From Patiria pectinifera (taxonomy: Eukaryota; Echinodermata; Asteroidea; Valvatida; Asterinidae), in NCBI GenBank assembly GCA_029964075.1, contig CM057134.1, forward strand, positions 18,516,905 to 18,580,904: DNA of 64,000 bases, given 5' to 3'. Below are positions 55,283-64,000 of the stretch, piece after piece. The first letter of the stretch is position 1; the number at the start of each line of letters is the position of its first letter. The position numbers and the translations under genes are program-made. Under the pieces are notes generated by a model, which saw only the letters and a program-made list of their open reading frames with translations, was not told the DNA's origin and ran no database searches.

Positions 55283-56739
55283 AATACTGACTTTATATGC
55301 TTGTTCAAATGAAACTGAAGGGTTGCGGTAGGGTGACACAGAAGGTAACACGCCTCCTCAAACCACCTCTGGCCACCCCATCCAAACCCACCTCCTCCTG
55401 CTCACTCCCCACCCCTATCCCTCCACCCCCACCCTACCCTACACATCAGACACAGCTACCCCCCCCCCCCTCTAACCTCAGCACAGCCAATTCTGGTTCC
55501 TCCCTACAGGCTACACTTCAGTACCATTTTCCTGGCAATGACAACATGCTTAAGGGCAACACATATTTAGGCATACACATAAAATATATTTTGTCGCTCC
55601 AAGGCCACACACCAGTGATTTGAGAACCTCGGGCCTCTCTGAATTGGTCTGGAAAGAATTTTGGGCGTAAATATTGACATAGAGGTGTCACATCTCACTT
55701 CAGTATGAAAACAATTTGCACTTATAACACATCCACCGAAAATTGAAAGTTGTTGCCGAAATATTCAACTGTAAAAACCCAATTTAAGTCACAGCAGCTG
55801 TGTGACGGTCGGGAGTCCTTACACGCTGTGCAAACACACATGATTGTTCTTATTCTGCGGACTGGTGATAGGAATAGTCAGAAACTTCAGATAAAATACG
55901 CTCTTGTTGGAATGTACCTGGTATAGTGGAGGGTTGCTTAACAATCTCCAAAAACAAACACTTGGGGATAGAATGTTGGCCGTTCTGTTGACACACTGAT
56001 TGTGAAATGTTTGCAGAAATTTTGGCTGAGAAAACAAGGTTCGAAATTGGCTACCAGCAGAGAGGAAATTCAGATGGTGGTTTTTGTGTGGTCAGTGAAT
56101 CTCTGCAGGCTTCTCATTCTCAGCTCCCATATAGGTGCAGACCTGCAAATCGACTCCCATAGACCTAAGTGATAACTACGCGTACTTCAAAAATTTAGTG
56201 AAAATACTTTTAACTCTCCAAGGTGTTTGTGACACCTATTAAATTAAACCTTCTTTTGTAATCTTTCATCTTCTGTTACATTTGTGGTCAATTATCCGAT
56301 GACTTTTGGGAGAAGATCAGAATATGAACACCCCGAAAAGTAGTCCTGTGGCCAATTGCCATTTTGAAAAATAATGCCTGCGCTCCATTGCAAAATAGAG
56401 CAGTTTTAGGGCCCAATTTCATGCGAATTTCACAGAAATACGAGCTCACCCTCCTGTGCACGGCTTCCATTCCACCCATCTGGGTGTTTTTTTTTTAAAA
56501 CTTTAAGTTCATGGCCCAGAAAATGCTCTAACAGCAAAGAATTTGAGGGCATACAAAATGTGATTTGGCCCGCTTTCGGAAGTCAGGGCCTATTTACAGG
56601 TCTGCACCCAAAAAGAACCTTTCACATCTCGCACGGAATATCTAGTCATTATTAAAATAGGAAATTCTTACCAGCAATGTACATGTACAAAGTATGATTA
56701 AGTATGTATGCACATATGAATTCAACATTGAGTGAATAT
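55283..56739. other. Intronic DNA, nothing recognised
   Basis: C-rich low-complexity sequence at about 55375-55475. No exon or shared repeat. The plus-strand frame at 55297-55623 is largely driven by the C-rich stretch. Confidence 0.4.
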
Positions 56740-56975
56740 GGGGTAGTCAGTTTGGCCCAGTGGTACTATCCTTGCCACCACTACTTGTGACCCAGGTTCG
56801 AATACCACCGAAGCTGATATGCTGATTTGGTTTTCCACTCCCAGCCCTAATGAATGTGCTCCCCCAGAATATTTTTCTGTGGTTTTCCTCCCACCTCTAA
56901 TATGGCTTCATTGTCTTCTCTCCACAGTTTTCGGTGTCATGGGAACATTTGAGGAAGACATCATTGTAACTACAT
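56740..56975 (+). mobile_element. tRNA-derived SINE, SINE-A copy 4, diverged
   Basis: The head is GGTAGTCAGTTTGGCCCAGT, with a B-box derivative AGGTTCGAATACC near 56795. TCTGTGGTTTTCCTCCCACC and TTTGAGGAAGACATCATTG align with the other copies at a clearly lower level of identity, so it is the oldest of the four or a separate subfamily. Confidence 0.7.
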
Positions 56976-59113
56976 AACTGTGGTTTGATATTTCCCAACT
57001 ATAATGACAAATTTCCCACAACGAAAGTAACAAGTGGTTCTCTCTAAGTGAAATTATAATAAACCTTGCATACTTGTGACCCATTCCCTGTTTGCACCTG
57101 TGACAAATTGCGGTACTAAAAGGTCCAGAGAATCAGTTGTTAGTGCAAAGACACATTTATGAATTCCGGTATCCGGATTTTTCTTTCCATTGATGACAAG
57201 TATCGGTCCCGGTAAGCAAACAAGTCTGTTGCACTTGACACGCAATCCTAAACTAGACTCTTCCAGTCAGGATCTCTGATTGGACCACTTGTAGTGATGG
57301 GCTTTCGAGTTCCGAGAGCACGGAAGGTAGGCGATCTACTTCCGACGCCCCGTAAATGGGGCGCAAAAGGGCCGGACAAACGCCATCGACTCGGTTTCCT
57401 ATCTCAGGAAATAAGGTAGACCGTTTCGTTTGGGGATTTCTATAACCTCTGACAGCAAATTCGTGATTTTCTGAATGACAATTGATCATTTGTTTTCTGG
57501 GTCGTTGAATCCAGGAAACCCACAGGTTCTTTCCGGACACTTTGTAGTTCCCCTCTTTTGCTAAGATCCCACACGATATGTCTGCATGTTTAATCACGGT
57601 CAAACACACTGTCCAGTGTCCATATTGTCCATTTTTTCTTGAAACACTAATACCTTTGTGTCATTCCAGCCCAGGCCAATTCAAAACCTAATTGACAGTG
57701 CGTGATTTGGAGGAAAAACATTGACAACAATTGAGGCATGGATCCTCCATTTGCGGTGAAACGCAGGAAATGAGAGGGATTCTCTCGACCAGATGCACAT
57801 CATCTGACCCCTATTGTTATTTCGGTCGAAGGATGTATTGCCGCATAAAGAAAGTTAACCACTTCCAACGTCAGTGAATGGTATCACAATGGCTGAATGA
57901 GAGGTAAAAACGCTATCGCACTCTTGATGAACTTGTGTTTAGTCAGCGTGATATTTATCTCTTTCATAACATCCTATTGTGGAGAAAACCACAAACAGAC
58001 CCTTGCTCTCAGAAAACAGCACTGTGCTGTACCGAAAAAGGCTTTCAGTTTATATGAGATTAGGATCTATGAAAGACATTCTTGTATTTCTAAGTACATG
58101 TATTTGGTATTTCTAAAAGAAACAAGGGGAAATTCGATAAAATGTCATATCCTACCTGAACCAACATCCATGCATGCTGATTCATGGCCCGACCATACTT
58201 TATCATCATGCCTGCTTACTATTAGTTTTTGATCCCCGAGAGCAACCTTGAAGTCCTCTAATGACTGACACGTTTTTGTGGGTTTTTAGGGGAGGCTTCT
58301 CTGAGTCTTCTCTTTAAATACATTAAAACAATGTTTTCTTCGAATTAACACAGAGAATTTTAATCAATACAAGCTAAATAAAGTATCAAGACATATCCAC
58401 AGGGATAAGATTGTCAATTTGAAAAAAAAGTCTGAAAATAGGATGAAAGGTCTGTAAGATGCATTCCGTTCTATACTCATGTCTTTCTCTCAGATTCAAT
58501 AAGTCTGATTTCAGATGCAAGTTTGAAAAATCTCAAGCCTGTATCCAGCAAAAAGAAAATCAAGTTTTTGTAAGTGCAAAAAATGGCAGTTATTTTACGA
58601 ACTTAAGAAATAAGTAGGACACAGCACAATCCCACTTTGAAGCCGAAGACCACCCGCCATCAAAACGATATTACCTTGAAAATAAAATATGACTTGTCAA
58701 CCCTGGTCCAATTTAATACAAATTTCTTAGATCACTAATGTTGCCAGGAACACTGTACAAATCAGATTCAATCTGACGGGGATAAAATGGCAGTAATTCA
58801 AGGAACATATGGTCGATTTGGGTGAGGAAATAAATCTGTCTGCGCCATTGAAAGGCCAATGAAATGGTCAAAATTAGATTTAGGAGTTTTGATTGTGGGT
58901 GGCTGCTGCAATAAGTCTAGTCCACCCTGACGAGGTGAGGGGGTCATGAGCACAAGGATTCCGAGGCTAGGGGGTCATACATGTATGTGTAATGATTCTA
59001 GGTAAACATTGGCACAAATACAAAAGTCCCGAGAAAGTAATTTTGATCAATCTAGAATAAAGAGCATTTTCTGTCAAGAATTATGGTTCTCCACTGTTTT
59101 ACTAGCCCTGACC
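56976..59113. other. Unique DNA, nothing firmly recognised
   Basis: A CpG-rich patch at about 57300-57440 contains ETS-like ACTTCCG. Opposing open frames at 57253-57609 (minus, 118 codons) have no recognised domain. I do not call a gene. Confidence 0.4.
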
Positions 59114-59608
59114 CACTGATCTCTATACAAAGACTGGATAGCGTACAGCAGAGAACCCCAGAAGAAAGCCATCTGAAGCCATATTGCGGAGACTGGTTGG
59201 TGTTCTATAAAGGACAAGTTGCCGTCTTTATAGGCAGTTGTGATCCAGTTTTGTAACATCGTCACGTGATCGTGGTCCACATAGTTTATCTTTTGTCCAC
59301 CACCACCACTGACCACAGTTCGCAGTTTTTCAAATGTTGTGGTTCACTTTTTGAATGCCGCAAGTTCACTTTTAGTGACGTTTGGAAATATAATCACGAT
59401 GGGAATTGTCCTTCTTTGAACATCATAATACGTGTACGTGAACACAATGCATGACAAATTTTGATACAATGCTGTATGTACCCGTAGAATGTACCCGTAT
59501 ATCGGCGGCCATTTTTGGAAGACCGGGGGCGAACTGGTCAAAAAGCAAAAATAAAGTATATGTAAATGTATGTCGTATGCGCATAGCTATCCAGTCTTTA
59601 TATCAGTG
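59114..59608. mobile_element. Inverted-repeat element (CACTGATCTCTATACAAAGA ends)
   Basis: The left end is CACTGATCTCTATACAAAGA then CTGGATAGC, and the right end is GCTATCCAGTCTTTATATCAGTG. About 495 bp between and including the ends. Short open frames on both strands exist but none is recognisable. It is likely a non-autonomous DNA transposon; superfamily unknown. Confidence 0.6.
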
Positions 59609-60620
59609 CCTTGATCATGGAAATTACTCATTCTTGTTGACAATGGAAGAGTTGCACAAGTCTGGTTAAATAATTTTATTCGAGCCAAAATTTGGAAAGC
59701 AAAGATGATTGCAGTATGATAGGCAATTGATTGCAGTATGATAGGCAATATAACCATTAGCGTAAGACTTAATTTTGTAATTTGGAAGGTCTGCAATCTC
59801 GTTTGTCCTTTTGAAAGAAAACTGACAAAAATGGACCACAAAACCATAATTGGATCACCACAAAAACCTACCAAATAGTTTGGCCCCAACCCATTATGAG
59901 AGGCCTGCATCACCATTATTGGGAACCACCTGCAGGTAGTTAAAGATTCCACCGGACAACAGCGTGGTGTAGCGCCATTGTGCTAAGGCCATCACGCTGG
60001 CACCACACAAGGTGCAATTTCCTTTAAAGAAAATTAAACATTGTCGGGCCATAGAGTTTAGGCTGACACTTACACAATCTTTTATCGTTTTTTAAACAGA
60101 CTGGGGCTGATGGACTGACTGACCCGGCGCATTGTGTGTTTTTTATAAAGTTGCCGATGAAGGGCATGTTTTGTCTGCTCAAGGAGTGTTTTTGGTCAGA
60201 GATTTTTTGATTCGGTCCCTGCAAAGTCGATGTCTTACTGGATCACAGGATCCTTATTGAGATAGTGCAGGAAAACAGGATTATGTAAATATGTGTAGCC
60301 AGCATCATATGCTTACCCGGATGTTTGACTGATATTTTATTCGGCTAGGATTATAACGGGAACGAGTTAAAACCAACCACTTATTCTCACAAAGTCCCCA
60401 CCCCAGTTGGTCTAAGCAAGTTCCTGTCTGCTTCAACAGACTGTGTGTTGTAAACTCATTAAACGAACTGGGACCCATTCTTCATTGTGCACTTTCAAGG
60501 ATCATCCAGCCCTGAAACATGGCTGGGATTAACTTTTCTCCATCCTGCAAAAGTCTTCAAAAGCCTCCTGATATATTTTAGAGGATCAGAGAGGGTTAGA
60601 CTTTAGCACTCTTTTCACTG
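59609..60620. other. Intronic DNA, nothing recognised
   Basis: A local duplication (GATTGCAGTATGATAGGCAA twice near 59707-59746) and otherwise unique sequence. Confidence 0.4.
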
Positions 60621-61280
60621 GATTTGTGCAGTTGCTTCAAGTCAACGAAGTTGATTGTTAGTTGGTAACATTGATTAGACTTGAATGCAGCGTATTGAAT
60701 AGACTAGAATGCCCAAGTTATCCAGATAGGGACCTCTGGACCTGCCATTTGACAAGGGTCTAAGAGGATTGAGTTGCCTTTGGATTTGTGCTGTTGCTTC
60801 AAGTCAACAAAGTTGATTGTTAGTTGGTAACATTGATTAGACTTGAATGCAGCGTATTGAATAGACTAGAATGCCTAAGTTATCCAGATAAGGACCTCTG
60901 GACCTGCCATTTGACAAGGGTCTAAGAGGATTGAGTTGCCTTTGGATTTGTGCTGTTGCTTCAAGTCAACGAAGTTGATTGTTAGTTGGTAACATTGATT
61001 AGACTTGAATGCAGTGTATTGGATAGACTAGAATGCCCAAGTGATCCTGACAGGGACCTCTAGACCTGCCATTCGACAAGCGTCTAAGAGGATTGAGTTG
61101 CCTTCTGTGGATGTGTGCAGATGCTTCAAGTCAACGAAGTTGATTGTTAGTTGGTAACATTGATTAGACTTGAATGCAGTGTATTGGATAGACTTGAATG
61201 CCCAAGTTATCCAGATAGGGACCTCTAGTCTAGACCTGGCATTTGACAAGCGTCGAAGGGGATTTATTTGCCTTCTATGG
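60621..61280. repeat. Tandem array, four units of about 163 bp
   Basis: Units start at GGATTTGTGCAG-like phrases near 60620, 60782, 60944 and 61109. Each holds GCTTCAAGTCAACGAAGTTG, TTGATTAGACTTGAATGCAG and TATCCAGATAGGGACCTCT. Units 1-3 are nearly identical; the last is a little diverged. Confidence 0.92.
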
Positions 61281-62097
61281 CACTCAGGGTTGAATTGGGA
61301 AGGATCTTCACTAACTCCCACAAAGTGCAAATCCGAGAACAATCAACTCTGCTCTGAAACAACCCACAGCCTGCAACAGGATCAGCCTCAAACACCGCAC
61401 ATCAACAATGAACATTTGAATGTTAAAGGCGTGTTCCCCATGCTACTTTCGTGTTTAATCCCCCCAAAAAATAGATTCCTTTTCTAGATTGCTAGTTTTC
61501 TAGCGATACAAAAGGTATTCACTTTGGAATGAGACATCGACCAAAAAAAAAAAATCAGCCCTTGTTTAGTTATTAACAAATATTTTAAATTTTCAAATTA
61601 TTGTCAGCCAAACATTTGGAGTCTATCCAGCTATGAAAACGCACACTGAGTACTGAACTTGGCGCCAAAATCAGGGTTCACGACTCTGTGATGACACGTT
61701 TCAACAAAGAGCTTCCATTATTCTCCTGCCAAACAATAGGGTGAAAAATACCACCCAGACATAAGAGCCTGTCTACCTACAATGCTTCAAGTGCAGAAAG
61801 GAAGTTGCTGAACCGTTCCAAATTACGCTGCAGCATTTTGAATGATTTTTTTTCACAAATTCAAAGAACGCAAATGTACATGTATTGAACTGATCCATTC
61901 TTTCGCCACTTTCTGTCTTCTGTTAGTGCTACACACAGCTAACACATGTTATAGGATTACCAGGAATACAATACTTAACAAAAGTTCAAGGGCCACAAGG
62001 AACCAATGTTAGCCTCATCAGACTCAAGCCACAGCTCCACTAAAATGTGCTGCATTAACCACCACCAATGCATGGACAACCCTCAACAATTACAGAG
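61281..62097. other. Intronic DNA, nothing recognised
   Basis: AT-rich; no exon or shared repeat. Confidence 0.4.
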
Positions 62098-62255
62098 ATT
62101 TGGGGAGACCGAGTGTGACAATTGACATCTCATTCTCAGAATTTTGAATGCATTGCTAATGACGTCTGATGCTCACGCAAAGACACTGTGGGTTTGTGCA
62201 CTCTCACAATAAGATTAGTCAGGCGCACTGTGCGCCCTACATGTACGCCCACGCA
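62098..62255 (+). repeat. Dispersed repeat, family I copy 2
   Basis: It matches 35811-35935 in the same orientation (GGGGAGACCGAGTGTGACAA, GTCTGATGCTCACGCA, TGGGTTTGTGCACTC, GCGCCCTACATGTA). Diverged with gaps; class unknown. Confidence 0.55.
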
Positions 62256-62446
62256 GTCCATGCGCGCAGTTCATGCAACAGGGGTGTCCCCCCCCCCCAC
62301 CAGTTGGAGCTTTCAAAAGTGGTAAAAAATGTTCATGCATGCAAGAAGTTCACACCACCTGAAACAAAATCAGTGTTATGGATTGAGATCCATCTCTTGC
62401 CACATTAAACATGTTAAAACATTGCTATGACGTCACACTGTTCTTA

Positions 62447-62480
62447 AAAGTGTGGATTCGGAATTACGAATCCACACTTT
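62447..62480. repeat. Hairpin with 14-bp perfect stem (AAAGTGTGGATTCG)
   Basis: AAAGTGTGGATTCG and CGAATCCACACTTT enclose GAATTA. A perfect CRE (TGACGTCA) lies just before it at 62428-62435. The same stem sequence recurs in the larger hairpin at 62795-62872. Confidence 0.8.
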
Positions 62481-62794
62481 GAACATGTCGGACAATTGTT
62501 ATCCAATATGAGCATTAATTAATAGGACCGTCTGCATGAAAAGTTTCCTTCCGTAATTACCAATGCATCTTCACTGTCAGATTCTCCGACGTCACTGCAA
62601 AAACTACTTTGAGTCAGAAAGAAAATAGTCGTATGAACTATCCATGTTGACTGATTACGTAAAAGAGCCTCGAAAAACTCCCTTGTAAATTACCCTAATG
62701 GTCACGACTCAAGTACAGGAGATATGCAAGTCTTTTCGTCTCCACTCACTGGACTGTTAATGACATTACTTCTTTTGACGCAATGGTTTAAGTC

Positions 62795-62872
62795 GGAGAA
62801 TACACTCGCAAGTGTGGATTCTTAATTTATGAATTCTTAAATTACAAATCCACACTTTCTCCTGTATTCTCC
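62795..62872. repeat. 78-bp near-perfect palindrome
   Basis: GGAGAATACACTCGCAAGTG at one side pairs with CACTTTCTCCTGTATTCTCC at the other, and the centre TTAATTTATGAATTCTTAAA continues the pairing. Only a few positions fail. It includes the AAGTGTGGATT stem found at 62447. The two may be parts of one MITE. Confidence 0.75.
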
Positions 62873-64000
62873 TTAACATAGTCCTCCTGAACATGTTCCT
62901 TTATTACACACAATTATGAGCAGAGTAATAAAAGCTGTTGCTGAAGATGAGCTGACATGACTAACCTCAAAAATGGACGAGACACATGTCAGCTGACGAC
63001 AGCACAGACCACACCAGATGAAGCGCAAAGCTAATAGTACAGTCTTGTTGCATTTTATGTACTGCATAATAATGTACATGTATGCACTCTGTTACCAACA
63101 CTACTCTATCCTTTAATTAGCCGGAACAAAGTAGGCCAATACTTCCACTAATCTAATTCTACCTCCATGCATGCATTAATTGACACACTCTTTGTAAGTG
63201 CACATTTTTGTCTCAACAATACCTTGCCACGCAGTGTCTGTATTCTAGTTTCCAGTCACCAGCTGCAACCCACAACAGTCCAAATCTCTCTCCCCCCCCC
63301 CCAGGTCTCCCTGGGCTGGGGCTAATCTAATTCATTTTCTACCTCATAGGAATTCCTAAACACAAGGGTGGCATTTGTTCTTATCCCCTGGTCCAGCCAA
63401 GCAACTGGACAAGGACAAATGGCACTTCAAAAGTTGGATAGGACTATAATCTGAACCTATTTAATATAATCAGGCTGTGCAGGCTACACTTTGCTTGCCT
63501 CTTGGGGGAAAATGTGGCCGTGTTCCACATAAGGCCAAAACAAAAAGTCTTTGGTTTCTGGTATGGAGCTTGCCCCAAAAGTGGTGCGGCGACGCAGCTT
63601 TTTCTTCTTTTTTTCCCTTTTTTCTTTTCTTCAAATGTCGGCTGATGTTGCAGAAGATGATACTTTGATTCCCTTCATGCCCTTAAAACTCTCAAAAATA
63701 TCCTTCAGGGTGGAGCTTGAGGTTACCTCAGTAAGGCCATACGGCTTGAGAATTCTGCACCCACTTACGATCTTGACCGACAGGAACATTCTTTGGGAAA
63801 TTTGGATATTCAAGACAAAAATCCGAGAAAACGTATACAGCGACATCGACATCGTGCCTGTGCTGCCAGGCTGGTCATTAGTCTGCTCCCCTACATATTG
63901 CGCTGATTAAAAGGCTAAGCATGCAATATTCCAACAATTCAGGGACTCACAATACTGAGTACCGGTACTGAGAATCCCAAAAACCAATTGTTTTCATTCT
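62873..64000. other. Unique DNA to the window end
   Basis: The phrase GTCTTTGGTTTCTGGTATGG near 63547 is shared with 43338. A C run lies at 63290-63302. Opposing frames at 63551-63910 have no domain. No gene is supported. Confidence 0.4.

Noticed and set aside
57253-57609. 118-codon minus-strand frame as an exon
   Set aside because: Composition is coding-like but no family is recognised, and no convincing acceptor or donor bounds it.
1-64000. CRISPR arrays, operons, retroviral, Polinton or toxin genes
   Set aside because: No regular short repeat-spacer arrays, no bacterial-type gene packing, and no recognisable integrase, capsid, envelope or polymerase segment. The regular arrays present are minisatellite or tandem duplications.

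Overview
This looks like a 64 kb stretch of an animal genome: AT-rich, mostly non-coding, full of short non-autonomous transposons and tRNA-derived SINEs, and rich in the TACATGTA/ACATGTACATGT motif that I associate with echinoderms, hemichordates and amphioxus. A marine invertebrate deuterostome, probably an ambulacrarian, is my best guess. Nothing in the sequence proves the species. There are no bacterial operons, tRNA or rRNA genes, CRISPR arrays, or recognisable LTR or viral elements.

The only confident host gene is on the minus strand. It shows two small exons, each with clean GT/AG splice sites and phase 1-1 symmetry: a six-cysteine EGF domain at 41444-41548 and a calcium-binding EGF domain at 732-854. 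Spliced directly, the junction codon becomes Asp, the first residue of the Asp-Val-Asn-Glu-Cys start of the cbEGF domain. The pair would then be separated by an intron of about 40.6 kb that fills most of the window. The cbEGF spacing (Cys-x6-Cys-x3-Cys) and the Cys-Gln-x-Asp-Val-(Asp/Asn)-Glu-Cys junction resemble EGFL7/EGFL8 and MEGF6/SCUBE proteins more than fibrillin. The gene's start and end lie outside the window or were not recognised.

The rest is introns and intergenic DNA built from repeats. I recognise four copies of one tRNA-derived SINE (SINE-A), three of another (SINE-B), and two LINE fragments, one from an AP endonuclease and one from the C-terminus of a reverse transcriptase. 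The DNA transposon remnants include a TTAA-flanked family with a palindromic core (four copies), a CAGTC-rich family (five copies), long foldback families, hAT-like and pogo-like MITEs, and a family with 6-bp target duplications (three copies). There are three tandem arrays, with units of about 42, 222 and 163 bp.

Two regions stand out. From 19516 to 21147 an identical 15-mer, TGTCACGCGAGTCAC, occurs seven times on the same strand with unrelated flanks. From 31794 to 32341 an RFX X-box precedes a tandem duplication of a promoter-like segment; each copy carries AAGATGGCGTC, a 41-nt open reading segment and a GT splice donor, so it may be the first exon of a plus-strand gene nested in the large intron.
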